Shown one piece after another: positions 16,029-26,000 of a stretch of 38,213 bases of DNA; position 1 is the first letter of the stretch; every line of letters starts with the position of its first letter. The position numbers and the translations under genes were made by a program. Where the stretch lies: NCBI GenBank assembly GCA_012730075.1, contig JAAYBP010000200.1, positions 1 through 38,213 of the forward strand, read 5' to 3'. The stretch is from Acidimicrobiales bacterium (GTDB lineage: Bacteria > Actinomycetota > Acidimicrobiia > Acidimicrobiales > Iamiaceae). A model generated the notes under the pieces. That model was not told the DNA's origin. It did not search any database and saw only the letters and a program-made list of their open reading frames with translations.

Positions 16029-17816
16029 TCAGAAGCGGGCCGCGCGCAGCTCCTCGGCACCCGACGTGGCCGGGCCGACGAGCCCGTGGACCTCGGGCAG
16101 GACGCTGCCGACGAAGAACCGCGCCGACACGAGCTTCTGCTCCAGGAACTCGGCGTCGCCCTCGCCCGCGGCGAGCCGCGCCGAGGCGAGCAGCGCCTGG
16201 CGGCCCATGACCCAGCCCGTCGTGGTCAGGGCGAGCAGCCGCTGGAACGGCGTGGCGACCGACAGGGCGACGACCGGGTCGGCCATCCCCTGCTCCATGA
16301 CCCAGATGCCCGCCCGCTCGGCGGCGTCGACGGCCCGGCCCAGCTCCTCGGCGATCGGCGCCAGGTCGTCGCCGCCGGCCTCCAGCGCGGCGACCGTGGC
16401 CCGCATCCGGGCGATGTGGTCGGTGAACACCCCGCCGGCCCGCATCGGCATCTTCCGCCCGATGAGATCCATCGCCTGGATGCCGTTGGTGCCCTCGTAG
16501 ATCTGGGTGATCTTGGCGTCGCGGTAGTGCTGGGCGGCACCGGTCTCCTCGATGTAGCCCATGCCGCCGTGGATCTGGATGCCGATCGACGTGACCCGCT
16601 CGGCCTCGTCGGTGCAGAGGCTCTTGGTGAGGGGGATGAGCAGGTCGACGATCTCCTGGGCGGTGGCCCGGTCCTCCTCGGCGGGGGCGTACTTGGCCCG
16701 GTCGATCTGCTCGGCGACGAGGAAGGCGAGGCCCCGGAGCGCCTCGGTGATCGACCGCATCGTCAGCAGGCTGCGGCGGACGTCGGGGTGGTCGACGATC
16801 GCCGACTTCTCGCCCCGGGCGGCGCCGGGCGCGTAGCCCTGCCGGCGCTCGTTCGCGTAGGCGACGGCCCGCTGGAGGCTGCGCTCGGCGAGGCCGAGGC
16901 CCTCGACCCCGACGCCGAGGCGGGCGTTGTTCATCATCGTGAACATCGTCCGCATGCCGGAGTTCTCCTCGCCGATCAGGTAGCCCACCGCGCCCTCGCC
17001 CTCGTCTCCGAAGGCGAGCACGCACGTGGGGCTCGACCGGATGCCCATCTTGTGCTCGACGGACACGACCTTGACGTCGTTGCGGACACCGAGCTCACCG
17101 TCGTCGCCGACCAGGTACTTCGGGACGATGAAGCAGGAGATGCCCTTGGTGCCGGCGGGCGAGTCGGGGGTGCGGGCCAGCACGAGGTGGATGATGTTGG
17201 AGGTGAGGTCGTGCTCGCCGAAGCTGATGAAGATCTTCTGGCCGGTGATCCGGTAGGTGCCGTCGTCCTGGCGCACCGCCCGGGCGCGGAGGGCGCCGAC
17301 GTCGGACCCGGCGTCGGCCTCGGTGAGGTTCATCGTGCCCGACCACTCCCCCGAGACCATGCGGGGCAGGTACTTCTCGCGCTGCTCCTCGGTGCCGTGG
17401 TGGAGGATGGCGTCGATCGCGCCCTGGCTCAGCAGCGGGCACATCGCCAGCGCCATGTTGGCGCTGTTGAACATCTCCTGCATCGCGATGCCGACGACCC
17501 ACGGGAAGCCGCCACCGCCGTACGCGGGGTCGAACGCCACCGCGCCCCACCCGGCCTCGACGTAGGCGTCGTAGGCCTTGACGTACTCGGCGGGCACGAC
17601 CACCCGGTCGCCGTCGACGTGGGAGCCGACCTCGTCGCCGAGCTGGTTGGTGGGGCCCCAGACCTCGGCCATCAGCCGCCCGAACTCCTCGAGCAGGCCG
17701 GCGACGCCGTCGGCGTCGACGTGTCCGTAGGGCTCCAGCGCGGTGAGACCTTCGAAGTCGACGAGCCCGTCGAGGGCGAAGAGGATGTCGTCGAGGGGCG
17801 CGGCGTACTCGCTCAT
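16029..17816 (-). CDS. Acyl-CoA dehydrogenase, long (FadE5/DmdC-like) type
   Basis: A 595-residue FAD-dependent acyl-CoA dehydrogenase that introduces the alpha-beta double bond in beta-oxidation. It is longer than the usual 380-400 residues, with an N-terminal extension and a C-terminal helical domain as in mycobacterial FadE5 and the 3-methylmercaptopropionyl-CoA dehydrogenase DmdC. The flavin/substrate segment [11 protein letters not shown] is at 162-172. The catalytic base is Glu441 in [22 protein letters not shown] (415-424) is the conserved helix before it. The substrate cannot be chosen between medium/long-chain acyl-CoA and sulfur compounds; no other dmd genes are nearby. The ATG is preceded by TAATCT exactly 6 bases upstream, a leaderless arrangement. 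It converges on the P450 gene and diverges from msrB. Confidence 0.93.
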   Translation of the reverse strand: MSEYAAPLDDILFALDGLVDFEGLTALEPYGHVDADGVAGLLEEFGRLMAEVWGPTNQLGDEVGSHVDGDRVVVPAEYVKAYDAYVEAGWGAVAFDPAYGGGGFPWVVGIAMQEMFNSANMALAMCPLLSQGAIDAILHHGTEEQREKYLPRMVSGEWSGTMNLTEADAGSDVGALRARAVRQDDGTYRITGQKIFISFGEHDLTSNIIHLVLARTPDSPAGTKGISCFIVPKYLVGDDGELGVRNDVKVVSVEHKMGIRSSPTCVLAFGDEGEGAVGYLIGEENSGMRTMFTMMNNARLGVGVEGLGLAERSLQRAVAYANERRQGYAPGAARGEKSAIVDHPDVRRSLLTMRSITEALRGLAFLVAEQIDRAKYAPAEEDRATAQEIVDLLIPLTKSLCTDEAERVTSIGIQIHGGMGYIEETGAAQHYRDAKITQIYEGTNGIQAMDLIGRKMPMRAGGVFTDHIARMRATVAALEAGGDDLAPIAEELGRAVDAAERAGIWVMEQGMADPVVALSVATPFQRLLALTTTGWVMGRQALLASARLAAGEGDAEFLEQKLVSARFFVGSVLPEVHGLVGPATSGAEELRAARF

Positions 17817-17822
17817 CCCGTC

Positions 17823-17828
17823 AGATTA
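17823..17828 (-). promoter_or_regulatory. -10 element, leaderless start of the acyl-CoA dehydrogenase gene
   Basis: TAATCT on the minus strand, followed by 6 bases and the ATG. Confidence 0.5.
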
Positions 17829-17920
17829 CGGCGAGGGTTCGGTGGGCCCGCCAACCCGCGGGGCCACCGACCGGTGACCCGACCCCGCCGCCGGGGGTGG
17901 CGAGCGACCGACGGGCGCGG

Positions 17921-17926
17921 CACCCT
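17921..17926 (+). promoter_or_regulatory. Weak -10 element, possible leaderless start of msrB
   Basis: CACCCT followed by 6 bases and ATG. It keeps the A2 and T6 of TAnnnT but not T1. A similar CACGCT at the same distance precedes the thioredoxin-like gene at 29737. Confidence 0.3.
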
Positions 17927-17932
17927 GGGGTC

Positions 17933-18349
17933 ATGGAACGAGCCGCCACCCCGACCGAAGCCGAGCTGCGCGAGCGCCTCACCCCGCTCCAGTACGAGGT
18001 CACCCAGCAGGCGGGCACCGAGCGGGCCTTCACCGGCGAGTACTGGGACACCAAGGACCCCGGCACGTACCGCTGCGTCGTCTGCGACACGCCCCTGTTC
18101 CGCTCCGAGACCAAGTTCGAGTCCGGCAGCGGGTGGCCGTCGTTCTGGGAGGCGATCGACCTGGCGAAGGTCGACCTCCACGAGGACCGAGCCCACGGCA
18201 TGGTGCGCACCGAGGTGCGCTGCTCGACGTGCGACGCCCACCTGGGCCACCTGTTCCCCGACGGGCCCCCACCCACCGGCGAGCGCTACTGCATGAACTC
18301 CGCGTCGCTGCGCCTCGACCGCGACGGTGCGGACGCCGACGCCGGCTGA
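17933..18349 (+). CDS. msrB: Peptide-methionine (R)-S-oxide reductase
   Basis: A 138-residue enzyme that reduces the R-epimer of methionine sulfoxide in oxidised proteins. Two CxxC pairs (Cys48/51 and Cys97/100) bind the structural zinc, and the catalytic Cys120 lies in RYCMNSASL. The substrate-binding GWPSF is present, but the preceding position is Ser66 (SGSGWPSF), where many MsrB proteins have the resolving cysteine. Regeneration must therefore use another cysteine or an external thiol, as in some MsrB forms. The ATG at 17933 gives the standard family N-terminus; earlier in-frame starts would run into the divergent promoter region. Confidence 0.95.
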   Translation: MERAATPTEAELRERLTPLQYEVTQQAGTERAFTGEYWDTKDPGTYRCVVCDTPLFRSETKFESGSGWPSFWEAIDLAKVDLHEDRAHGMVRTEVRCSTCDAHLGHLFPDGPPPTGERYCMNSASLRLDRDGADADAG

Positions 18350-18362
18350 GGTCGTCGGGCGA

Positions 18363-19244
18363 TCAGCGCAGGTAGCCGAAGTGGTCGTCGAAGGCGGAGC
18401 CGAGGGTCCAGCCGTCGCGCGGTAGCTCCGCGGGGCCGCGTCGCGCCATCAGCCAGAACTCGCTGACGATCACCTCGGCGACGATCTGCGACTCGAACGT
18501 CGCCCGGGCGAGCACCAGCTCGACGGCCAGGTCGGTCAGCGGCCGCTTCGGGGCGGCGGGGGCCGGGTCGCTCGCGGCCTTGGTGAGGGCGGCGGCCAGC
18601 TCGGCCTTCTGCTCGTCGGACGCCTCGCGGAAGCTGGCGACCACCGCGTCGCGGAAGGTGTGGTCGGCCGACCAGTCCTCGATCGCGTAGAGGCCGCCGG
18701 GCCGCAGCCGCGGGAAGAGGACCTCGAACGACGTGCGGGTCGGATCGAGCTGGTGCGAGGCGTCGTCGATCACGAGGTCGATCGGCGCGCCGTCGAGCTG
18801 GCCGTCGACGAGCGAACCGAGCTGCGCCCGGTCGGCCTGGTCGACCCCGTAGTGGGCGCTGACCGACCCCCCGAGGCCGCGATCGGCGATGAAGCGGTCG
18901 AGTGCCTCCAGCCGCTCGGCCTCGAGGTCGACGGCGACGAGGCGCCGCGGGGCGGCCTCGAGCGCGAGGAGGGCGGTGCTCCCGCCCTCGGCGATGCCGA
19001 GCTCGACGATCGCGGCGCCCCGGTGCGCCCGAGCCATCTCGCGCAGGGCGGCGACGTGGGCGGGCACCTTGACGATGACGAAGTCGTCGGCGGTGGAGCG
19101 CTCCTCGTAGCCGCACCGGAACGTGACCCCGTCGACCTCGATGACGTCGCCCTCCAGGCGGGGGAAGAGCGGCCCGTCGCCGAACTCGGCCCGGAGCGCG
19201 GCGAGGCTCCGCGACCGGCCGGCGTCGTCGTCGGCGTGGGTCAC
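18363..19244 (-). CDS. Class I SAM-dependent methyltransferase
   Basis: A 293-residue Rossmann-fold methyltransferase. ELGIAEGGST (81-90) is the SAM-binding glycine loop, VAVDLEAE (from 103) holds the ribose-binding acidic residue, IDDASH (159-164) and GLYAIEDW (184-191) match the CmcI-like/polysaccharide-associated methyltransferases. That subgroup often modifies sugars or secondary metabolites, which would fit its place at the end of a glycan-precursor operon; the substrate is unknown. The GTG start immediately follows the TAG of the isomerase gene with no gap, so it depends on translational coupling. It converges on msrB. Confidence 0.85.
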   Translation of the reverse strand: MTHADDDAGRSRSLAALRAEFGDGPLFPRLEGDVIEVDGVTFRCGYEERSTADDFVIVKVPAHVAALREMARAHRGAAIVELGIAEGGSTALLALEAAPRRLVAVDLEAERLEALDRFIADRGLGGSVSAHYGVDQADRAQLGSLVDGQLDGAPIDLVIDDASHQLDPTRTSFEVLFPRLRPGGLYAIEDWSADHTFRDAVVASFREASDEQKAELAAALTKAASDPAPAAPKRPLTDLAVELVLARATFESQIVAEVIVSEFWLMARRGPAELPRDGWTLGSAFDDHFGYLR

Positions 19245-20291
19245 CTAGGCCTCCAGCATCCGGGCGAGGTCGTCGACGGCGGGCACCGGTCCGGGGTCGA
19301 GGCCCTCCTGGCCCGCGAGCTCGAGGCTGACGACGTCGCCGTAGAGGACGAGGTCGAGGATCTGGGCCAGCGCCCCGTCGCCCTCGGCCTCGACCTGGTG
19401 GACCGCGCCGACGACCTCCTCGAGCATCGTCTCCAGCGCCCGGTAGCGCTCGGCCTGGCGGGGGTGCTCCTCGTCGTGGCGGAGGAACACGAGCTGGAAC
19501 ACCTGCCGGGTCAGGTCGCCGTTCTGGCCCCAGCCGGCGACCTCGTTGTGGCAGACCTCGGAGAGGAAGTTGGCGAACGCGGGGGCCTTGGCGTTCTCGT
19601 TGATCTGGGTCTTCCAGCGCGCCGCGGTGGCCCGGCCGACCGCGCCCGAGCCGTAGACGATCGGGATCGTGCGACCGATGCGCCGGGCGAGGTCGGCGGC
19701 GGGGCTGCGGTCCGAGGAGAGCTGGAGGGCCCGGCGCTCGAGCTGGTCGACCGCGGCGTCGATCCAGCCGTGGGCGCCGGGGAAGATGCCCATCCGCTCC
19801 AGGGCGAGCAGCGGCGGGGCCAGCATCGAGCCCAGGGCGGTGCGGGCGGCCGGGGCGTCGGGCACCAGCGCGAGGGCCGCGTTCTCGCCGCCCGCCAGCT
19901 CGGCGAGCGTGCCCCCGGACGTGACGGCCAGCAGACGGGCGCCGGACTGGATCGCCTCCTCGGCGGCCTGGAGCGTCTCCTCGGTCTCGCCGGAGTGCGA
20001 GACGGCGACGACGAACGTGTCGGGACCGACGAAGCTCGGCGCGTCGTAGCCCTTGGCCACGGTGACCGGCACCGGCAGGAACAGGTCGCCGACCGCGTGC
20101 AGCACGTCCCCGACGAGGCCGTCGGCGCCCATGCCGACCACGAGGACGTTGGCGACGTCCTCCCCCGCGGGCAGGTGGTCGATCGCCTCGCCGATCTCGA
20201 CCGCGGCCGCCAGCGACGGTCCGAGGGCCAGGGTGGCATCGCGGATCCCGAGCGTGTCGATGCCGCGCCGGGTCGGGTCGGAGGCGCTCAT
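19245..20291 (-). CDS. Bifunctional phosphoglucose/phosphomannose isomerase (SIS domain)
   Basis: A 348-residue sugar isomerase that interconverts fructose-6-phosphate with glucose-6-phosphate and mannose-6-phosphate. The first SIS half contains SHSGETEETL (98-107), the phosphate-binding loop. The second half has KTQINENAKAPAF (227-239) and CHNE (247-250), the conserved Glu and His of this family. Gene order manB, Trm112-like, SIS isomerase is conserved in actinobacteria (Rv3257c, Rv3258c and Rv3256c region in Mycobacterium), which supports a role in GDP-mannose supply. The ATG overlaps the stop of the Trm112-like gene. Confidence 0.88.
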   Translation of the reverse strand: MSASDPTRRGIDTLGIRDATLALGPSLAAAVEIGEAIDHLPAGEDVANVLVVGMGADGLVGDVLHAVGDLFLPVPVTVAKGYDAPSFVGPDTFVVAVSHSGETEETLQAAEEAIQSGARLLAVTSGGTLAELAGGENAALALVPDAPAARTALGSMLAPPLLALERMGIFPGAHGWIDAAVDQLERRALQLSSDRSPAADLARRIGRTIPIVYGSGAVGRATAARWKTQINENAKAPAFANFLSEVCHNEVAGWGQNGDLTRQVFQLVFLRHDEEHPRQAERYRALETMLEEVVGAVHQVEAEGDGALAQILDLVLYGDVVSLELAGQEGLDPGPVPAVDDLARMLEA

Positions 20292-20524
20292 GGTTCGAAG
20301 GTCGGCGCGATGCCCTCGGCCTCGGCCCTGGCGGTGAGCCGGGCGTGCTCCGCGTCGTCGACCTCGGTCGCCTCGTCGACCAGCATCACGGGGATGTCGT
20401 CCTCGATGCGGTAGCGGCGCCGCAGACGGGGGTTGTAGAGCGCGCCCTCGTCCTCGAAGTACAGGAGCGGACCCTTGTCGACCGGGCAGGCGAGGATCTC
20501 TAGGAGCTGGGGGTCGAGGGACAT
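20288..20524 (-). CDS. Trm112-like small protein
   Basis: A 78-residue protein of the Trm112p-like family: LLEILACPVDKGPLLYFEDE, then YNPRLRRRYRIEDDIPVMLVDEA, which is the family signature ending in IPVML. Only one Cys remains (ACPVDKG), so the zinc-knuckle form is absent. In eukaryotes and archaea Trm112 activates methyltransferases; in bacteria the role is unclear. Here a methyltransferase is encoded two genes downstream in the same operon, so partnership is possible but unproven. ATGA overlap with the isomerase gene; 4 bases after manB. Confidence 0.9.
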   Translation of the reverse strand: MSLDPQLLEILACPVDKGPLLYFEDEGALYNPRLRRRYRIEDDIPVMLVDEATEVDDAEHARLTARAEAEGIAPTFEP

Positions 20525-20528
20525 CGGG

Positions 20529-21893
20529 TCACTCCTGGGAGGCGGATCCGGTGATGAGGCCGAGCACCTCGGCGACGTGCGCCTCGCACTCGTCGGTGGT
20601 GGCGGCCTCGAGGTTCAGGCGGAGCAGCGGCTCGGTGTTCGACGGCCGCAGGTTGAACCACCACGAGCCCGCGTCGACCGTGAGGCCGTCGAGGCGGTCC
20701 TGGTCGGCGTCGGGGAACGCGGCGGCGACCCGTTCGATGACGGCCAGGGGGTCGGGGACCTCGGTGTTGATCTCGCCGGAGGCCGCGTAGCGGTCGTAGG
20801 GGCGGCGCATCTCCGACAGCGGCACGCCCGACTGGCACCGCAGCTCGAGCACGTGCAGGGCCGCGATCAGCCCGCTGTCGGCCCGCCAGTTGTCGCGGAA
20901 GTAGTAGTGGGCCGAGTGCTCGCCGCCGAACGCGGCGCCGGTCTCGGCCATGACCGGCTTGATCAGCGAGTGACCGACCTGGGTGCGGATCGGGTGGCCG
21001 CCCCGCTCCGCGACGATCTCGGGCACCGCCTTCGAGCAGATCAGGTTGTAGAGGATCGTGGCGCCGGGCTCCTTGGCGAGGATGCCGGACGCCACCATCG
21101 CGGTGGTGGTCGACCCCGAGATCGGCTCGCCCCGCTCGTCGACGACGAACACCCGATCGGCGTCGCCGTCGAAGGCCAGGCCGACGTCGGCGCCGGTCTC
21201 GAGGACCCGCTTGCGGAGGTCGGCCTGGTTCTCGACCTGGATCGGGTCGGCCGGGTGGTTCGGGAACGTGCCGTCGAGCTCGGGGAAGAGCACCTCGAGC
21301 TCGAACGGCAGGCCCGCGAACACGGCGGGGACGACCAGGCCGCCCATACCGTTGGCGGTGTCCGCGACGACCTTCAGCGGCGTCAGCGACCCGACGTCGA
21401 CGAACGAGCGGACGTGGTCGGCGAAGTCGTCGAGCGCGTCGAGCTCCGAGCGCGTGCCGGTCGTGCCGACCGGCTCGGGACCGCCCGCCGCGACCATCGC
21501 CTTGATGCGGTCGAGCCCCGTGTCGCGGCCGACCGCGGCCGCGCCGGACAGGCAGAACTTGATGCCGTTGTACCCGGCCGGGTTGTGGCTCGCGGTGAAC
21601 ATCGCCCCTGGCGCGTCGTGGCGGCCCGACGCGAAGTACACGAGGTCGGTCGAGCAGAGGCCGAGGTCGACCACGTCGAGGCCCTGGGCCTGCACGCCCT
21701 CGGCGAAGGCGGCGGCGAACTCGACGCCGGACGGTCGCATGTCGCGCCCGACGAGTACGCGCCGGGCGCCGTCGGTGTCGCGGGCGAAGGCGGCGAAGGC
21801 GGCTCCGATGGTGCGGCACAGCCCGGCGTCGATCTGGTCCGGGACGGTGCCCCGGACGTCGTAGGCCTTGAAGATGGCGTCGAGGTCGGCCAT
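20529..21893 (-). CDS. manB: Phosphomannomutase/phosphoglucomutase
   Basis: A 454-residue alpha-D-phosphohexomutase that moves phosphate between C6 and C1 of mannose or glucose, feeding GDP-mannose and nucleotide-sugar synthesis. The phosphoserine is Ser102 in TASHNPAGYNGIK, the magnesium loop is DGDADR (242-247), and the sugar loop GGEHSAHYYF and the C-terminal phosphate loop RPSNTEPLLRLNLEA are all present. Position between the glycosyltransferase and the isomerase marks the sugar-precursor core of this operon. A TAGGGT whose first three bases are the stop codon of the upstream gene ends 9 bases before the ATG, so it may also have its own promoter. Confidence 0.93.
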   Translation of the reverse strand: MADLDAIFKAYDVRGTVPDQIDAGLCRTIGAAFAAFARDTDGARRVLVGRDMRPSGVEFAAAFAEGVQAQGLDVVDLGLCSTDLVYFASGRHDAPGAMFTASHNPAGYNGIKFCLSGAAAVGRDTGLDRIKAMVAAGGPEPVGTTGTRSELDALDDFADHVRSFVDVGSLTPLKVVADTANGMGGLVVPAVFAGLPFELEVLFPELDGTFPNHPADPIQVENQADLRKRVLETGADVGLAFDGDADRVFVVDERGEPISGSTTTAMVASGILAKEPGATILYNLICSKAVPEIVAERGGHPIRTQVGHSLIKPVMAETGAAFGGEHSAHYYFRDNWRADSGLIAALHVLELRCQSGVPLSEMRRPYDRYAASGEINTEVPDPLAVIERVAAAFPDADQDRLDGLTVDAGSWWFNLRPSNTEPLLRLNLEAATTDECEAHVAEVLGLITGSASQE

Positions 21894-21902
21894 GGACCGG
21901 CG

Positions 21903-21908
21903 ACCCTA
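21903..21908 (-). promoter_or_regulatory. Possible internal -10 element of manB
   Basis: TAGGGT on the minus strand, 9 bases before the manB ATG. Its TAG is the stop codon of the glycosyltransferase gene. Confidence 0.3.
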
Positions 21909-23066
21909 CCCCGTGGGGTCGTAGTGGCCGGCCCGTCCGTGGGCGACGATCCGGCCGAGGTCGCGGACGAGGCGGAGCCCGTCGCGGACGGCTCTGACGC
22001 TCGACCGATCGGCGTGCGCGACCTCGACGGGGACCTCCCGGACGCTCAGCCCGTCGCGCTCGGCCAGATGGAACAGCTCGACGTCGAACGCGAACCCGTC
22101 GATGCGGGAACGGGCGAAGAGCGAGCGGGCCACGTCGGACCGGAACGCCTTCAACCCGCACTGGGTGTCGCGGTACGCGCCGAGGAGCACCGCGTGGGTG
22201 CAGAGGTTGACGAGGCGTCCGCCCAGCTCGCGTACGCGCCGGGCGCGCACGAGCGTGGCGGTGTCGGTGTGGGTGCGGCTCCCGACGACCACGTCCCAGC
22301 CGTCCTCCACCGCGACGAGGAGCCGCTCGATCTGCGCCGGGGGGTACGACAGGTCGGCGTCGGTGAAGGCGATCGTCCGTCCCGTCGCGACCGCGACCCC
22401 GGCCCGGACGGCCGCGCCCTTGCCGCGGTTGCGGGCGAGCACGACCACCTCGTCGGCGTCGGCGTCGCGGGCGGCGCGGTCGGTGCCGTCGCCCGATCCG
22501 TCGTCGACCACCACCACCTCGACGTCGTCGGCGCCGACGGTCGGGGTCAGCTCGGCCCGGATCCGCGCCACGGTCGCGCCGATGCGGTCGGCCTCGCGGT
22601 ACGCGGGGACGACGACGCTGAGCCGCCGGGTGCCGGGCGCGGGCGGCTGGTCGCGGCGCTCGTCGAGGGCGGCGCGGACCTCGCCGAACAGCACCGCCCG
22701 GTAGCCGACGAACCGCACGCACGCGGCGAGGGCCACCGCGGGCAGCTTGGCCACGAGGAGGTGGGCGACCGTGTCCCACCCGACCACGGCGACGACCACG
22801 CGGACCACCACGACGTCGATCACGCCCGCCGCGCCCGCCACCAGCACGAAGGCGAACGGACGGCGGACCCAGCGGACCGCGGGGTCGGCCGCGAAGGTGA
22901 CGCGGCGATGGAGGGCGAAGCTGGTCGCGGCGGCGACCGTCAGGGCGACGGCGTCGGCGACCACGACGATCAGGCCGACCGGCCCGGCGAGCACGAGGAA
23001 CGCGCCGACGTCGACCGCGGTCGCCACCACCCCGATCGGCACGAAGCGGCGCAGCCGGGTCGTCAC
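21906..23066 (-). CDS. GtrA-like membrane domain fused to a GT2 polyprenyl-phosphate sugar transferase
   Basis: A 386-residue fusion. Residues 1-128 hold four hydrophobic segments and the GtrA-type end FALHRRVTF (50-58). Residues 148-386 are a family-2 glycosyltransferase like dolichyl-phosphate glucosyl/mannosyltransferase (ALG5/DPM1): VDDGSGDGT (187-195), RNRGKGAAVRAG (212-223), DADLSYP (236-242) and DTQCGLKAFR (300-309). It should transfer a sugar from a nucleotide donor to a polyprenyl phosphate on the cytoplasmic face, and the GtrA part may help flip the product. In most known fusions the GT2 domain comes first; here GtrA is N-terminal. The GTG overlaps the upstream stop by GTGA, and manB lies 12 bases downstream, which ties it to mannose or glucose activation. 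Confidence 0.88.
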   Translation of the reverse strand: MTTRLRRFVPIGVVATAVDVGAFLVLAGPVGLIVVVADAVALTVAAATSFALHRRVTFAADPAVRWVRRPFAFVLVAGAAGVIDVVVVRVVVAVVGWDTVAHLLVAKLPAVALAACVRFVGYRAVLFGEVRAALDERRDQPPAPGTRRLSVVVPAYREADRIGATVARIRAELTPTVGADDVEVVVVDDGSGDGTDRAARDADADEVVVLARNRGKGAAVRAGVAVATGRTIAFTDADLSYPPAQIERLLVAVEDGWDVVVGSRTHTDTATLVRARRVRELGGRLVNLCTHAVLLGAYRDTQCGLKAFRSDVARSLFARSRIDGFAFDVELFHLAERDGLSVREVPVEVAHADRSSVRAVRDGLRLVRDLGRIVAHGRAGHYDPTG

Positions 23067-26000
23067 GGGCCCGGGTCGTCCCCCGGCGAGGGGTCCTCGA
23101 CCGCCGGAGGTGGCTCGTCTCCGGGAGGGAGATCGTCGTCGGCGAGGGGCCCCGGGTCGGGACGCGGGTCACCGCCGGGAGGCGGTTCGCCATCGGGAGG
23201 CGGCTCGGGTTCGGGAGGCGGTTCGCCGTCCGGGGCGGCGACGTAGGGCACGACCGACGCGGTCTCGGCGGCCGCCCGCTCCCACGCCTCGCGCCGCTGG
23301 CGGCGCCGCCGGTCGAGCAGCCCCTCGGGCACCGGTACCGGCCCGAGGCGCCACAGCCCGACGAGCGCGATCAGGCCCATGAGCGTCAGGGCGTAGGCGG
23401 CCCAGTCGAGCCCGGTGCGGTCGTAGTGGAGGGTGACGTGTCGCTCGGTGGGCACGACCACCATCAGGTTCGGGGCCACGCGGTAGGGACCCTCGGCGCC
23501 GTCGACGTGCCAGTTCGGGAAGTACGAGACCTTGACCAGCACCGGCGTCCCCGGCTCGTCGACGGTGAAGCTGAGCGTCTCGACGCCGACGTCGATGTCG
23601 CTGACCTCGGCGGCGCGGACCGGCTCCTCGGGCAGCTCGGGCAGGGTGCGCTCGCCGACCCGCCGTTCGGTGCCGTCGTCGCGCACCATCGGCTCGGCGG
23701 CGAGGTCGTGGCGGGGCCAGTCGTCGGGACCCTCGATCGAGAACGGGACGTCCCAGTGCTCGGGATCGTTGAACCAGGCGATCGCCGGGTCGAGCCAGCT
23801 GTCCTGGTGGGAGTCGACGCCGGCCAGCACCACCGGCAGGCGATCGAGCCCGACGACGAGCTGACGAGCGTCGGCGTCGATCTCGTAGACGTGCCACGGT
23901 CCGGAGACGGCGACCTCGGTGAGGAGATCGTGGTCCGCCGCCGCCGACACCGCCGCGGGGGTGACCGCCAGGTAGTACCGGACGCCGAGCAGGGCGATCT
24001 GGCGGATGCCCCGGTCGAGGCCGAACGAGGAGTACGCGAGGTCCCGCTGCGAGCACGAGCCGGCCGCCGAGAGCTGGCACTGGGTGATGAAGTGGTGCGG
24101 CGTCGTCGCCGACGACTCGAAGTAGAGCCCCTCCATCGAACCGATGCACCCGTCGGTGAAGTACGGGATCATCATCGGCGCCATCGTCGTGCCGTAGGAG
24201 CCGACGCGGTCGCGCTCGAACTCCCAGAAGGCGCGCCCGCAGCCGTGGTCGGGGTCGCGGCCGAGGTCGTCGAGCGTGGTCAGCAGGGCCCGGAACTCCG
24301 GCCACCCACCCTCACCCGCCGGGACCTTGGCCGTCGGGGAGGTGTCGCGGCTCGGCGCCTGGCCCTCCAGCCCCCGGAAGTTGTGCAGCGCCCACGACGA
24401 TCCCGGATTGCGGTCGCGCTCGACCCCGAGGAGCCGGCCCTTGCCCTCGGCCGTCGTGCCGCCGGTCGGCAGGGCGTCGAGCCCGAGCGCGGCCCCGACG
24501 AATACGAGCACCGCCAGCGTCGCCGGCACGGCGACCCCGGCGCCGAGCCACGGGGTCGGCCGCTCGGGGTCGCTCGACACGAGGATCGAGACCGCCCGCA
24601 CCACCTCGGCGACCGCCAGGGCCGCCAGCAGCATGATCGCCAGGTAGTAGAGCGGCAGGACCCGGGCGTTCCAGAGGCGGGAGTCCGGGACGTACACGAA
24701 CCCCAGTGCCCCGACGGCCACCAGCCCGGCGAGCAGGTAGGCGAGCCGTTCCTGGAAGATGATCCCGACGACCAGGCCGACGCCGGCGAGCACGAGCGGC
24801 AGGTCGAGCGACCCCGACGCGGGCCGGAGGTACGACCAGATCGTCTGTGCCGGGTCGTCGCCGGTCACCGACTGCGGAGGGCCGAGCCCGACCTCCGGCG
24901 CGGTCACGTGGCTCAGCGCGACCCAGGTGACCACGGCGAGGGCGACGCCGCCGACTACGGCGGACGCGGCGGGCATCGCGACGCCGCGGGACGCGATGCC
25001 GCCCCTCGCCCAGGCGGCCGCGGCGAACGCCAGCGCGGCACCCACGATCACCGCGAGGACGATCGCGACCAGCCGGGCCCGCCCGTCGAGGTAGGTCCAC
25101 ACCGGGGTCTCGGCGACGTCGCCGCGGATGTGGGGCAGCGGCTCCCAGCCCATGTCGTTCACGTACGCGCTGCGCCCCGCGAACGGCAGCGCCCACCACG
25201 CGCCGAGCAGGCCGGCGACCGGCAGGATCGGCAGGAACCAGCGCAGGCGGGCCCGCCCCGGCCACACCACCAGGGCCAGGGCGGTGGCGGCGAGGGCGTA
25301 GAAGGACGGGATGATGTGGCAGAGGGCGCACAGGGCGAGCAGGGTCGCCGCCGTGCCCCGGCCCCGACCGGTGCGCAGGCCCCTCACCATCACCCCGACG
25401 TACACGAGGGCGAGGGCCAGCCCGATCGAGAAGGAGAACTCCCCCGCCATCGTCGAGGTCATGTTCCCGCCGATGATGTTGCCGGTGCCGCTGTTCAGCG
25501 TCGGCTCGAGGTTGTAGAGGAACAGGACCGTGCCGATCGCCAGCGCCGGGGGGATCGGGAACGGCGCGCCGGCGACGCGGCCGAGCGACCAGGCGGCCAC
25601 CGGCATCAGCACGACGCCCGACACCGCGACGAGCTTGAACGCCACGCCGTAGGGGACCGGCACCACGAGCAGGAGGAGGAAGGCCCCGAGCCCGAACAGG
25701 GCCCACCGTCCGCTCCGCAGCCTCGGCACGAACCACCCGCTCACCAGCACGGCCAGCGCGGCGGGCACCGAGAGCAGGAGCAGCGGGTTCCGCACGCCGA
25801 CGTGCAGCACCACGACCGCCAGCATCGGGACGACCATGTAGAACTGGTACGCGGGGAAGCCGGCGTACCAGTCCGGCGCCCAGCCGTTGAGCTGCCATCG
25901 GGGCAGCACCTCGCGCATCAGGAACATCGGGCCCCAGACGTGCGAGCCCATGTCGCCACCGGTCGGCGTGTTCTCGGTGAGCACCCGGTCGGGGTGGACC

